Of a DNA stretch of 50,129 nucleotides, positions 25,544 to 34,532 are shown piece after piece. The notes under the pieces were generated by a model. The model made no database searches. It saw only the letters and a program-made list of their open reading frames with translations, and was not told where the DNA came from. A program made the translations under genes and the position numbers. Origin of the DNA: Nocardia vinacea NBRC 16497 (lineage in GTDB: Bacteria > Actinomycetota > Actinomycetes > Mycobacteriales > Mycobacteriaceae); the NCBI RefSeq assembly GCF_000308835.1, contig NZ_BAGN01000155.1, positions 1 to 50,129 on the forward strand, given 5' to 3'. The stretch's first letter is position 1. Each line of letters begins with the position of its first letter.

Positions 25544-26296
25544 TCAGGCGACGAACTCGACCAACGCCGCATGGAAGTTCGGGTCCACGACGGCCATCAG
25601 GTGATCGCCGGACACGATCCGCAAGGTTGCGTCGGGCAGGGCGGCCGCGAGTCGATCGGGCTCGGCGGCGAACGGATCCTTATCGCCCGCCAGTACCAGG
25701 CTCGGCATGGTGATCTCGGCCAGTGTCTTTATCGGCTCGTCATCCAGGCCGGTCGCGACCGCCTCGATGGCATCGCGGTCGGCGCGCACTGCGTCGGCGA
25801 GGATCCGGAACATCATCGCGATCGGTGGTGTGCCCGCGCCGTCACCGCGCATGGCGGCGCGTAGATCGTCGATATCGATGACGCGCCGGTCGACGCCGCC
25901 GCAATCGAGCACACCGGAGCCGATGCCGCCCACAGCCAGCTTGCGCACCCGCTCATCCGCTCCCGCGACCAGCAGCGAGATGATCGCGCCCATCGAATAA
26001 CCCACCTGCACAACGTCATCGAAGCCCAGCTCGTCGTAGAGCGCGCTGACGTCGCGCGCCATCCCCGCCCATGAATACCGCGCCGGATCATGGGGTTTCT
26101 CGGAACGACCGTGTCCGCGCGCATCCAGTGACACCACGGTGTGCCCGACGGCCTGCAGGGCACCGATCACACCGGTGGCCATCCAGTTGGCATTCGTATC
26201 GGCCACTACCCCGTGTTGCAGTACGACCGGGATGCCCTCGCCCTCCCACACGCGGTAGTTGAGCTCCAGTCCGTCCCAGGTCTTGAACGTCGTCAT
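25544..26296 (-). CDS. Alpha/beta hydrolase
   Basis: Protein of 250 residues. Motifs: VVLQHGVVADTNANW (oxyanion side), SLDARGHGRSEKP, nucleophile elbow VGYSMGA, and C-terminal GDHLMAVVDPNFH with the catalytic His. Start at ATG 26296 rather than further upstream because TACGAT (26308-26303) ends 6 nt before it. Substrate unknown. Single gene, divergent from the ABC exporter operon. Confidence 0.86.
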   Translation of the reverse strand: MTTFKTWDGLELNYRVWEGEGIPVVLQHGVVADTNANWMATGVIGALQAVGHTVVSLDARGHGRSEKPHDPARYSWAGMARDVSALYDELGFDDVVQVGYSMGAIISLLVAGADERVRKLAVGGIGSGVLDCGGVDRRVIDIDDLRAAMRGDGAGTPPIAMMFRILADAVRADRDAIEAVATGLDDEPIKTLAEITMPSLVLAGDKDPFAAEPDRLAAALPDATLRIVSGDHLMAVVDPNFHAALVEFVA

Positions 26297-26322
26297 GACC
26301 GGATCGTAGCCCGCCCCAACGG

Positions 26323-26363
26323 TTGACAAGTTCTTTAAGTTCAGTATTTACTGAACATATCAG
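26323..26363 (+). promoter_or_regulatory. Promoter and palindromic operator of the ABC-GbsR operon
   Basis: TTGACA (26323-26328) is a consensus -35; the -10 is probably TATTTA (26345-26350). The perfect palindrome GTTCAGTATTTACTGAAC (26339-26356) covers the -10, and a further inverted half (TCAGT, 26360-26364) follows. The GbsR/MarR-type regulator encoded at the operon end is the likely ligand-responsive binder. Confidence 0.65.
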
Positions 26364-26409
26364 TCCTTGCGGAACGCGCAGGAACTAGAAGACTTCTCGA
26401 AGGAGCATC

Positions 26410-27297
26410 ATGACCACCGCCGCGATCCGCACCGAGGGCCTGACCAAGCACTACGGCAAGCATGTCGCACTCACCGATCTGAACCTCGAGGTCGGCCAGG
26501 GCGAGGTGTTCGGGTTTCTCGGGCCCAACGGTGCGGGAAAGTCCACCACCATCCGCATCCTGCTGGATCTGATCCGACCGACTTCGGGCCGTGTCGAGGT
26601 GTTCGGCGTCGAGCCACGCGTCGGCGATGCGCAATTACGCGGGCGCATCGGTTACCTGCCGGGCGAACTCGAGATCGAGGGTCGCAATACCGCTCGTGAA
26701 CTGCTCGCCTTCCTCGCCGATCTGCGCGGCGATGTCGCACCGAATCGGATCACCGACCTGGCCGATCTGCTCGATCTGGACCTGTCGAAGAAGGTCGGCG
26801 CGATGTCCAAGGGCAATAAGCAGAAGGTCGGCATTATCGCCGCCTTCATGCACAACCCGGATCTACTGATTCTCGACGAACCCACCTCCGGACTGGATCC
26901 GCTACTGCAGCAACGCTTTCTGGATCTCGTCGACGCGGCCAAACGCAACGGACAGACGGTGTTCATGTCCTCGCACATTCTCAGCGAGGTGCAGCAGACC
27001 GCCGATCGGGCGGTCATCATGCGCGCCGGGAAACTGCTCGGCACCGAGAATGTCGAGGATCTGCGCAGGCGTTCGCCGCGCTCGGTCGAATTGGTTTTCG
27101 GCGAGGACATTTTCGGCGACGACTTCGCCGGACTGCCCGGTGTGCGCGATCTGACCGTCGATGGAAAAACCTTGCGCTGCACCACCGAAGGCGAGGTCGA
27201 CACGCTCTTCAAGATGGCCGCGAAATACCAACTGGTGAGCGTGCTGTCCACCGAGCCGGATCTCGAACAGATCTTCTTCAGCCGCTACGGGCGCTGA
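26410..27297 (+). CDS. ABC exporter ATP-binding protein
   Basis: Protein of 295 residues. Walker A GPNGAGKS at 38-45, signature MSKGNK at about 132-137 (a variant of LSGGQ usual in drug/antibiotic ABC-2 exporters), and Walker B LLILDEP at 152-158. The C-terminal extension is typical of the CcmA/DrrA-like branch. AAGGAG precedes the ATG. It pairs with the permease 42 bp downstream. Confidence 0.93.
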   Translation: MTTAAIRTEGLTKHYGKHVALTDLNLEVGQGEVFGFLGPNGAGKSTTIRILLDLIRPTSGRVEVFGVEPRVGDAQLRGRIGYLPGELEIEGRNTARELLAFLADLRGDVAPNRITDLADLLDLDLSKKVGAMSKGNKQKVGIIAAFMHNPDLLILDEPTSGLDPLLQQRFLDLVDAAKRNGQTVFMSSHILSEVQQTADRAVIMRAGKLLGTENVEDLRRRSPRSVELVFGEDIFGDDFAGLPGVRDLTVDGKTLRCTTEGEVDTLFKMAAKYQLVSVLSTEPDLEQIFFSRYGR

Positions 27298-27339
27298 TCA
27301 AACATCATCCGAATCATTTATCGCACAGGAGAATTCGTC

Positions 27340-28104
27340 ATGACTCGCTCGGTCTTCACGCAGACCTTGAAGGAACAGCGGCGCGGCCTGATCGGCTGGT
27401 CGATCGGCTTCGCCGTTATCCCGATGATGTATCTGCCGTCCTACCAGTCGCTGAAGGAGCAGGGTTCGCTCGATATCAAGCAGAACACGATGTACGAGGC
27501 CATGGGTGTCAGCGATTTCGCCAGCGCCAGTGGCTATTTGAACGCGACGGTGTACTCGCTGATGGGTCTGCTGCTGATGCTGATCTTCGCGGTCACCTTC
27601 GCGAGCCGCTCGGTGGCACAGGAGGAGAACGGGATGCTGGATCTGCTTCTCGCACAACCGATCAACCGGATGAATCTGCTGCTGCAGCGATTCGCAGCAC
27701 TGGCCGCGCAGACCGCGATCGCCACCACCGTGCTCACCCTGAGCGTTATCGCCGGGGCCGAGCGGGGTGGGCTGGAGGTACCCACCGGCAATATCGTGGC
27801 CGCAAGTGCCGGGCTCGGATTGCTGGCTCTGGCCGTCGGCGCGATCACACTGCTGGTGGGCGCGGCCACCGGAAAGCGTTCGGTGACACTGGGTTCGGCG
27901 TCGCTGATCGCGGTGGCGGGCTATCTGGCCAATAACCTCGGCGGTGATTTCGTGCGCAAGCTGTCGCCCTTCTACTGGGCCAATGGGGGCGCGCCGCTGG
28001 TGCACGGCTGGAACGTTATCCACCTGGTGGTGCTGGTCGTCGTTGCCGCGGTCGCCCTGGTGCTGGCGCTGAGCGCCTTCGATCGCCGCGATCTGGCGGT
28101 CTGA
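27340..28104 (+). CDS. ABC-2 type exporter permease
   Basis: Protein of 254 residues with six hydrophobic segments; the N-terminal MTRSVFTQTLKEQRRGLIGWSIGF and the NGMLDLLLAQPINR loop are typical of ABC-2 permeases. AGGAGA lies before the ATG. With the ATPase it should form a dimeric exporter at the inner membrane; cargo unknown. Confidence 0.87.
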   Translation: MTRSVFTQTLKEQRRGLIGWSIGFAVIPMMYLPSYQSLKEQGSLDIKQNTMYEAMGVSDFASASGYLNATVYSLMGLLLMLIFAVTFASRSVAQEENGMLDLLLAQPINRMNLLLQRFAALAAQTAIATTVLTLSVIAGAERGGLEVPTGNIVAASAGLGLLALAVGAITLLVGAATGKRSVTLGSASLIAVAGYLANNLGGDFVRKLSPFYWANGGAPLVHGWNVIHLVVLVVVAAVALVLALSAFDRRDLAV

Positions 28105-28113
28105 TCGTCCGAT

Positions 28114-28142
28114 ACGGGGTGGGCCGACACGGTCCGCCCCGT
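28114..28142 (+). terminator. Hairpin after the ABC genes (terminator or attenuator)
   Basis: ACGGGGTGGGCC / GGTCCGCCCCGT arms (two G-U pairs) around GACAC, followed by TT. It separates the transporter genes from gbsR and may reduce read-through; TATTCT (28156-28161) could give gbsR its own promoter. Confidence 0.5.
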
Positions 28143-28179
28143 TTACCGCTCTCCGTATTCTGGAAGGGATACTTCTCCG

Positions 28180-28671
28180 ATGGGCACCACCGACAACGAG
28201 CAGACAACCGGACCGGCTCCGGAAAAGTTGGCATTCGTCGAGGATTTCGCGCTCGTACTGGAGCGGATGGGCCTCGTCCGGATGACGGGTCGGGCCGCGG
28301 GGTGGTTGCTGGTCAGCGATCCGCCGCAGCAGACCTTCGGCCAGATCGCCGATGCGCTGCAGGCCTCCAAGGGTTCCATCTCGTCGGCATTGAAGACGCT
28401 GGTCACCATGCGCTGGGTGGACAAGATCTCCAAGCCGGGCGATCGCAAGGACTACTACTCGATCCGGCCCGGAATTCTGCCGGAGCTGACCCGTCAGCAG
28501 AGCGGCATGTACACCGATCTCACCAATATGACCGCGCGCGGGCTAGCACTATTCGACGACCCGAATGGTGCTGACGCCGAACGGGTTCGGGATATGCACG
28601 AGTTCTTCGTGTGGATGGGCAAGGAACTGCCCGCGCTGATCGATCGGTGGTATGCCGAGCATCCCTCCTGA
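28180..28671 (+). CDS. GbsR/MarR-family transcriptional regulator
   Basis: Protein of 163 residues with a winged HTH (FGQIADALQASKGSISSALKTLVTMRWVDKI, then the wing KPGDRKDYYSI). This fits the GbsR-like branch of MarR regulators. A GGAAGGGA site lies 10 nt before the ATG. Placement after an ABC exporter and the palindrome over the operon promoter suggest ligand-relieved autorepression. Ends 1 bp from a convergent phosphatase gene. Confidence 0.85.
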   Translation: MGTTDNEQTTGPAPEKLAFVEDFALVLERMGLVRMTGRAAGWLLVSDPPQQTFGQIADALQASKGSISSALKTLVTMRWVDKISKPGDRKDYYSIRPGILPELTRQQSGMYTDLTNMTARGLALFDDPNGADAERVRDMHEFFVWMGKELPALIDRWYAEHPS

Positions 28672-28672
28672 A

Positions 28673-29467
28673 TCAGGCCAGCAGCTTCACCTTCAGTGCC
28701 GCGATATCGGTGGCCGACAGCTTCAATCCCTCGCGGACATAATTGTCGAAACTGCCGTAGCTCTGGTTCGCCTGGTCGAAGGCGGCGTCCAGCCATGCGG
28801 CCGAGACGCCGTTGAGCGGATCGTTCGGGCCGGCATTGCGGTACTGGTTGGACAGCAGGTAATCCTGCGTGACGGTATCGCGGTCCACGCCGAGGATGGT
28901 CAGCAGGACCGCGGACGTCCAGCCGGTGCGGTCCTTGCCCGCGGTGCAGTGGAAGACTACGGCGCCGTCGGTGTCGACGATGTCGCGTAGCACCGAGGCG
29001 AAGGCCTCGTTCGCGCCGGGCGCGGTGATGAATGCGCGGTACAGGTCATTGCCACCGGTGAGGGTGGTGACCAGGGTTTGCGGCGGAGCCTGACCGATGA
29101 CATCGTTCCAGTTCGCGACCGCACCAGCGGGGAGGCGGTCGGCCGCAATGGTCCGCTCGTAGACGGTGCGCAGATCGTCGACCACGCGCACCTGACGGTC
29201 GGTCAGCACGGCTAGATCGGCCGGAGTCGCATTGTTGAGCTGACCGGTGCGGTAGACCAACCCGGTGCGCACCCAGTGTCCGTCGGCGGTGCGGTAGCCG
29301 CCCGCGTCACGGCCGTTCTGCACGCCCTGCAGGTTCAGCGCGCGGTCGAAGGTGACCGGATCGGCAACCTTGACCGGATCGGCCGGTGCGACGCCTGCCA
29401 CCGGCCCGAAGGCGACGGTGAGACCGGCAGCGAGTGCGACCGGAAGTCGAAGGGAACGACGGACCAT
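28673..29467 (-). CDS. Secreted tyrosine-protein phosphatase (PtpB-like)
   Basis: Protein of 264 residues from the ATG at 29467 (GGAG site 7 nt upstream). Residues 1-28 form a signal peptide (RRSLRLPVALAAGLTVAFG, then AGVAPADP). The catalytic P-loop HCTAGKDRTG at 173-182 has C174 and R180, the form found in bacterial PtpB-type and lipid/tyrosine phosphatases; NGRDAGGYRT at 51-60 is the usual family N-terminal motif. Expected outside the membrane. Downstream of zapE by 49 bp on the same strand. Confidence 0.9.
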   Translation of the reverse strand: MVRRSLRLPVALAAGLTVAFGPVAGVAPADPVKVADPVTFDRALNLQGVQNGRDAGGYRTADGHWVRTGLVYRTGQLNNATPADLAVLTDRQVRVVDDLRTVYERTIAADRLPAGAVANWNDVIGQAPPQTLVTTLTGGNDLYRAFITAPGANEAFASVLRDIVDTDGAVVFHCTAGKDRTGWTSAVLLTILGVDRDTVTQDYLLSNQYRNAGPNDPLNGVSAAWLDAAFDQANQSYGSFDNYVREGLKLSATDIAALKVKLLA

Positions 29468-29516
29468 GACAGTGCTCCAATCATCGGCGTGAACCGGTCT
29501 CAGGGGCGCCGATCCG

Positions 29517-30533
29517 CTAGGCGGCAACCTCGAAGCGCGAAAGCGCCAGCAGACGGGAAATCGCACGCAGGTACTTCTTGCGGTAGCCACCGTCGAGCAT
29601 CTCCTTGGAGAAGATCTCGTCCAGCTTCGCACCCGAAACCGTCACCGGAACGCTCGCGTCGTACAGCCGGTCCGCCAGTACGACGATCCGCAGCGCGACC
29701 GCCTGATCGGTCACCGCATGCACATTCGAAATGAATACCGACGACACCCCGGAGATCAGCGCGCCGTACTTCGACGGGTGCAGCGTGCTCAGATGCTTCA
29801 GCAACGCGTCGAATTCGTCGAGCGTGGAACCCGGTGTGGCAGAAGCACGTTCGGTGAGCAGCTCCGGCGAAGTGGGTTCGGGAGCGGGCGGCAGATCGCG
29901 GTGCCGGTAGTCCGGACCGTCGACGCGCACGGCCTCGAAGATCGAACCGAGCTTCTTGATCTCGCGCAGGAAGTCCTGGGCGGCGAAGCGGCCCTCCCCC
30001 AGCTGGCCCGGCAGGGTGTTGGAGGTGGCGGCAATTGAGACACCGCGCGCCGACAGCTCGGTCAGCAGCCGCGAGACCAGCATGGTGTCGCCGGGATCGT
30101 CGAGTTCGAATTCGTCGATGCACAGCACGCTGTTCGCCGCGAGCCGCTCGACGGCGTTGTTGAAGCCGAGTGCGCCAACGAGATTGGTGAGTTCACCGAA
30201 AGTGCCGAAGGATTTCGGCGCGGGCGCGCTGTGGAAGATGGAGGCAAGCAGGTGGGTCTTGCCGACGCCGAAGCCGCCGTCGAGGTAGAGCCCGGCGCCG
30301 CTGATCTGTTTCTTCTTCCCGAACAGGCTCTTCTTATTCGCCGCCTGATGGATCTTGGCGACCTGACCGGCGAAATCCTCGGCCTTGCGGACCGCGGCCG
30401 CCTGGGTCGGCTCCTTGGGATCGGGAATGTAGGAGGCGAAACTGACCTCGTCGAACATGGGCGGTGGCACCATCTGGGCGACCAACTGGTCCGCCGGAAC
30501 CTCCGGATGGCGATCGACAAGGTGCTCTTGCAT
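29517..30533 (-). CDS. zapE: Cell division protein ZapE (AFG1-like ATPase)
   Basis: Protein of 338 residues with Walker A GGFGVGKT at 86-93, Walker B SVLCIDEFE at 135-143 and an AFG1-type sensor region ATSNTLPGQLG. ZapE is a cytoplasmic ATPase that in E. coli acts on FtsZ rings. The ATG at 30533 follows TAGGCT (30545-30540) by 6 nt, so the mRNA is probably leaderless. Divergent from the pyrimidine reductase gene with only 35 bp between start codons, an order conserved with M. tuberculosis Rv2670c-Rv2671 (recalled). Confidence 0.92.
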   Translation of the reverse strand: MQEHLVDRHPEVPADQLVAQMVPPPMFDEVSFASYIPDPKEPTQAAAVRKAEDFAGQVAKIHQAANKKSLFGKKKQISGAGLYLDGGFGVGKTHLLASIFHSAPAPKSFGTFGELTNLVGALGFNNAVERLAANSVLCIDEFELDDPGDTMLVSRLLTELSARGVSIAATSNTLPGQLGEGRFAAQDFLREIKKLGSIFEAVRVDGPDYRHRDLPPAPEPTSPELLTERASATPGSTLDEFDALLKHLSTLHPSKYGALISGVSSVFISNVHAVTDQAVALRIVVLADRLYDASVPVTVSGAKLDEIFSKEMLDGGYRKKYLRAISRLLALSRFEVAA

Positions 30534-30568
30534 GCTGGAAGCCTAATGACGTGGTGTGATCTTTCTTC

Positions 30569-31330
30569 ATGCAGCGTATCCACAATGCGATCCAGCTCAC
30601 AGGACTGAGCCGGGACGAGCTCGCCGACCTGTACGCCTACCCCACCGAACTCGAGGCCCCTTGGGTCCGCGCCAATTTCGTCTCCAGCATCGACGGCTCC
30701 GCCACCAGCGACAATGTCTCCGAAGGCCTCGGCACCCCCGCTGACAAAACCGTCTTCATGCTGCTGCGCCAATTGGCCGATGTGATCGTGATCGGCGCGG
30801 GTACCGCGCGGGCGGAGAACTACGGCGGCGCCGGAACGGACCCGGTTTTCCGGCGCGCCCTTTACGACCGCGGCATCGGCGGACATCGCGACGGTGCGCC
30901 GCCACCGATCGCCGTGGTGACAGCGAGCGCTACCTTGGAGCCGGACGCACGGCTGTTCACCGATACCAAAGTTCCGACGCTGATCATTACGACCAGCACC
31001 GCGCCGGAGGATCGCAAACAGCAACTCGCCGATGCAGGCGCGCACGTCATCGAGGCGGGCGGTGTCGCTATCACCCCGCAGGGCCTGCTCAACACCCTCA
31101 CCGACCTCGGGCTACAGCGCGTGCTGTGCGAAGGCGGTCCACATCTGTTCGGTGAGCTGCTGGAGGCGGATGCGGTCGACGAACTGTGCATCACCACCGC
31201 GCCGATCCTGGTGGGCGGTACCGCGCGCCGAATCTCGCTGTCGGCACACGAGTTCCGGGTACCGATGGTGCGCAGGCATATCCTGCTCGACGACGACGGC
31301 ACCATGCTGACCCGCTGGACCCGTTCATGA
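30569..31330 (+). CDS. Pyrimidine reductase family protein (RibD C-terminal-like)
   Basis: Protein of 253 residues with the RibD reductase/DHFR-like fold: WVRANFVSSIDGSATSD near the start, DVIVIGAGTARAENYG, and CEGGPHLFGELL. Such proteins use NADPH to reduce a pyrimidine intermediate of riboflavin synthesis, or act as DHFR-like enzymes; the M. tuberculosis homologue Rv2671 is known to substitute for dihydrofolate reductase. No deaminase domain is present. TGATCT (30557-30562) ends 6 nt before the ATG, a weaker leaderless candidate. Confidence 0.87.
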   Translation: MQRIHNAIQLTGLSRDELADLYAYPTELEAPWVRANFVSSIDGSATSDNVSEGLGTPADKTVFMLLRQLADVIVIGAGTARAENYGGAGTDPVFRRALYDRGIGGHRDGAPPPIAVVTASATLEPDARLFTDTKVPTLIITTSTAPEDRKQQLADAGAHVIEAGGVAITPQGLLNTLTDLGLQRVLCEGGPHLFGELLEADAVDELCITTAPILVGGTARRISLSAHEFRVPMVRRHILLDDDGTMLTRWTRS

Positions 31331-31362
31331 ACAAACCGCACGAACCTGGCAGGCTGTAGCGC

Positions 31363-32919
31363 ATGCGCTGGACTCGGGCCGTCGTGCTGGCATCGACACT
31401 CTCGATCATGATCGCCGGATGCGGTGCGGGACCTTCCGATCGCCCCGGCGTCGCCGTCGAGCGCGCGCCGCAGGGCGGAGCGGGTCCGCACCCGACCACG
31501 GTCATCGCGCCGCCGCCGGATGCCGGTGTCCCCAAGACCGATCTGACCTGGCGCGATTGCACCACACCCACACTCGACCTACTCGGCCTCGGCCCAGCAC
31601 CGTCCGGCCTGGTCCTGGACTGCGCCGAATACACCACCCCGATCGATTCGACCGGCGGTGTGCTCGGCAACTTCCGCACCGGCGCTATGCGGGCACGGCT
31701 GCCGCAGACCCCGACCGATGTCGCGCCGCTGGTCATCACCTCCGGCGCGGACCGCTCCTCCACCGCGACACTCGCCGGGCTCGCTGTCGGCGCGGGCAAC
31801 GGGCTGCTCACCAGCCGCCCGATCGTCGCCGTGGACCGGCGCGGCCTCGGCACCTCGCAACCGATCGACTGCATGACCGCCGAGTCGCGCCGCGGCCTGG
31901 CCGATAACGGGCAATTCGGGCCGGGCGCAAGCGATCCCGTCGAAGCGGTGACCGGATTCAGCCAGGACGCCACCATCGCCTGCCGCGACTTCCTACAGCC
32001 CTATGAGGGCACCTTCGACGCACCGCACGCCGCCGATGACATCGAGCAGTTGCGCAGGCAGTGGCAGGTCGATCGGATCGACCTGCTCGGTTCGGGCAAC
32101 GGTGCGAAGGTCGCGCTCAGCTACGCGCGCAAATTCGGCGACCACCTGGCGCGCCTGGTGCTGGACTCACCGGAGGCGGTCGGTACCGATGCCGTCACCC
32201 GCACCGAACAGCGCGTCCAGGGCGCGGAGGCGGCGGTGGCGGCATTCGCCCAGCGTTGTACGGGAGTCGGCTGCTCACTCGGCGCCGACCCACGTGCGGC
32301 GATCATCGATCTGGTGCGCAAGGCGAGCAGCGGCGGACTCGGTGATATCTCCGCGAATGCGCTGCTGACCGGGTTGTCGGGCTTCCTGGCCGGTCCGCGC
32401 GATCAATCCGCACATATCGCGGAACTCGCCGACGCGCTCTCGGCCGCCGGGCGCGGCGATCGCGGCCCGCTCGGGACGCTGATCCAGCGCGAAACCGCCG
32501 CCACCGCGGCCGACGGTCAGTTCGTCAACCGTTGCACCGACAACCAGCTGCCGCCGAGCCCCACCAAGGCCAAGGAGCTCGCGGACACCTGGGGTACCAA
32601 ATACCCGGTCTTCGGCAGGTCAGCCGCCATCGGGATGATGGAATGCGTCGCCTGGCCGGTCAGCGCCGCGCCGCCGCTGCCGGAGAAGCTGGACCTGCCG
32701 GTTCTCGTGCTCGGCGGGGTCGCGGATCCGTTGGTCGGCGATGGCGGTCAAGCCTCGGTGACCGGTGCGCTCGGCGCCGCGGGCGCGCGCAAGGCGGCGA
32801 TCACCTGGCAGGGTTGGGGACATCCGGTTTTCGCTCATTCCGGATGTGCGCAGCGGGCTCTCACCGACTACCTGAAGGACGCGAAACTGCCTGCTGATGG
32901 CACCGCTTGCCCCGCATGA
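31363..32919 (+). CDS. TAP-like alpha/beta-hydrolase lipoprotein
   Basis: Protein of 518 residues. Signal peptide with lipobox IAGC, lipidated C20. The body resembles tripeptidyl-aminopeptidase (TAP)-type secreted proteases: VAVDRRGLGTSQPIDC, a C-terminal TAP domain with LVLGGVADPLVG (Asp) and GWGHPVFAHSGC (His). The nucleophile elbow reads LLGSGNGAKVALS (about 241-253): Gly245 sits where the GxSxG serine is expected, so activity is uncertain. Corresponds by position to M. tuberculosis Rv2672. Followed by an unusual tandem repeat. Confidence 0.85.
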   Translation: MRWTRAVVLASTLSIMIAGCGAGPSDRPGVAVERAPQGGAGPHPTTVIAPPPDAGVPKTDLTWRDCTTPTLDLLGLGPAPSGLVLDCAEYTTPIDSTGGVLGNFRTGAMRARLPQTPTDVAPLVITSGADRSSTATLAGLAVGAGNGLLTSRPIVAVDRRGLGTSQPIDCMTAESRRGLADNGQFGPGASDPVEAVTGFSQDATIACRDFLQPYEGTFDAPHAADDIEQLRRQWQVDRIDLLGSGNGAKVALSYARKFGDHLARLVLDSPEAVGTDAVTRTEQRVQGAEAAVAAFAQRCTGVGCSLGADPRAAIIDLVRKASSGGLGDISANALLTGLSGFLAGPRDQSAHIAELADALSAAGRGDRGPLGTLIQRETAATAADGQFVNRCTDNQLPPSPTKAKELADTWGTKYPVFGRSAAIGMMECVAWPVSAAPPLPEKLDLPVLVLGGVADPLVGDGGQASVTGALGAAGARKAAITWQGWGHPVFAHSGCAQRALTDYLKDAKLPADGTACPA

Positions 32920-32920
32920 G

Positions 32921-33078
32921 CGAGCGAATCAAAGGCACAGCCCCGTTAGGGGGATGACGGAGCCGAGCGCCGGCGAGGCGTAGTCACATGGGCGAGCGCA
33001 GCGAGCGCATCAAAAGACACAGCCCCGTTAGGGGATGACGGAGCCGAGCGCCAGCGAGGCGTAGTCATTTCCCCTAAC
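32921..33078. repeat. Two tandem copies of a ~66-bp intergenic repeat
   Basis: Copy 1 (32921-32986) begins right at the TAP gene stop; copy 2 (33002-33067) is nearly identical. The period is 81 bp, with a GAGCGCAGCGAGCGC-type linker. Each contains CACAGCCCCGTTAGGGG and GATGACGGAGCCGAGCGCC. Copy 2 can fold: GTTAGGGGATGAC (33027-33039) pairs with GTCAT-TT-CCCCTAAC (33064-33078). It resembles a REP-like intergenic element. Confidence 0.8.
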
Positions 33079-33138
33079 CTCGGCGCGCCAGGTAGGTCCC
33101 GGCAACCGTCGCATGCGGATCCGGTGTACCGTGCCCCA

Positions 33139-34485
33139 GTGTTACTTCGACAGCTCGAGCCTCGCACCGCTCGCACCACCGCCGAGGTGATCAAGTTCGC
33201 ACTCTGGCCCCTTGCGGTCATGACTGTGCTCAACCGGGTCTTCATCAAGGCAGTCAACGGGTTCATCACCGATGATTTCAAACCGGTCTACAACGCGTCG
33301 CTGGCATTCCTCAACCACCGACCGGTGTACACCGCGAACTACAATCTGGTGGATCCGCACTACTTGTATCCCCCGAGCGGCACGCTGCTGATCGCGCCTC
33401 TGGCGCTGATCGATCCGGAGAAGTCGCGCTGGTGCTTCATCCTGCTGAATGCCGCCGCCATCATCCTGGCCTGGTACCTGCTGCTCAAGCTGTTCAAGTT
33501 CACGGTGTCGTCGGTGGCGGCGCCGGCCCTGCTGCTGGCCATGTTCAGCTCCGAAACCGTTATCAACACACTGGTTTTCACCAATGTGAACGGATGCGTG
33601 CTGCTGGCCGAGGTGGCCTTCATCATGCTGCTGCTCGCACGTCGGGATCTGTGGGCCGGTGCGATATTGGGTTTGAGTATCGCGGTGAAACCGACGCTCG
33701 CACCGCTGGTGCTGATCGCGGCGGCGCGCGGGCAGTGGAAGGTGTTCTACACAGCTATCGGTGTCCCGGTCGCGCTCACCGCTGTCGCCTGGCCGCTGTC
33801 GAAGGACGCGGACAAGTTCTTCACCCGTACGGCGCGCTACATCTTCGAGTCCCGGGACTACTTCAACAGCGCGATCGTCGGCAATGCCGCGTACTACGGT
33901 CTGCCGCTGTGGCTGACCTGGGGCATTCGCATCGTGATGGGCGTAGTGGTGGCCATCTCGCTGTGGCTGCTGTACCGCTACTACCGCGAGGACGAACTGT
34001 TCTTCGTGACGACTTCGTCCGGTGTGCTGATGACCGCGTCGTTCCTGCTGTCCTCACTGGGGCAGATGTACTACTCGATGATGCTGTTCCCGCTGCTGAT
34101 GTCGGTGGTGCTGCGCAATTCGGTGCTGCGGAACTGGCCGGCGTGGCTGGCGGTCTTCGGATTCATGTCCTACGACAAGTGGCTCTCGGACCGCTGGCAG
34201 GGCCTCGGGCGCAATCTGGAGTATCTGCGCATCACCTTCGGCTGGGGTCTGCTGCTGATCGTCATCACGTGTGTGCTCGGTGACCGGTATCTGGCGGCGC
34301 GACGGGAAGGTCGGCTGCAGTTCGGTATCGATCCGGAGTGGATGCGCTCGGCGCCGGATTCGCGGGATACCGCCGAAGAAGCACCGCTGGTGGTCGAGGC
34401 GGAGACGGCGTACGAAAGCACTCCCGGCGAGGCGACGAACGGCAGTGAATTGCTCGATGAACCCCGCGCGGGTGCACTCAAGTAG
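33139..34485 (+). CDS. aftC: Arabinofuranosyltransferase AftC (GT-C family)
   Basis: Membrane protein of 448 residues with about ten helices and an N-terminal periplasmic loop with DDFKPVYNASLAFLNHRPVY and VDPHYLYPPSG, as in the GT87/DUF2029 family. By synteny it is AftC (Rv2673 in M. tuberculosis), which adds alpha-1,3 branches to arabinan of arabinogalactan and lipoarabinomannan using decaprenyl-phospho-arabinose. Start: GTG 33139, because TACCGT (33127-33132) ends 6 nt before it; a GTG at 33124 is the alternative. The C-terminal 60 residues are charged and variable. Confidence 0.88.
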   Translation: MLLRQLEPRTARTTAEVIKFALWPLAVMTVLNRVFIKAVNGFITDDFKPVYNASLAFLNHRPVYTANYNLVDPHYLYPPSGTLLIAPLALIDPEKSRWCFILLNAAAIILAWYLLLKLFKFTVSSVAAPALLLAMFSSETVINTLVFTNVNGCVLLAEVAFIMLLLARRDLWAGAILGLSIAVKPTLAPLVLIAAARGQWKVFYTAIGVPVALTAVAWPLSKDADKFFTRTARYIFESRDYFNSAIVGNAAYYGLPLWLTWGIRIVMGVVVAISLWLLYRYYREDELFFVTTSSGVLMTASFLLSSLGQMYYSMMLFPLLMSVVLRNSVLRNWPAWLAVFGFMSYDKWLSDRWQGLGRNLEYLRITFGWGLLLIVITCVLGDRYLAARREGRLQFGIDPEWMRSAPDSRDTAEEAPLVVEAETAYESTPGEATNGSELLDEPRAGALK

Positions 34486-34532
34486 CGACGGGACAGTCGG
34501 CGCAGGCGTCGAAAAACTATTAGCGTGGAGCA

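Noticed and set aside
32921..33078. CRISPR array
   Set aside because: Only two units with a degenerate linker and no cas genes; better explained as a REP-like tandem repeat.
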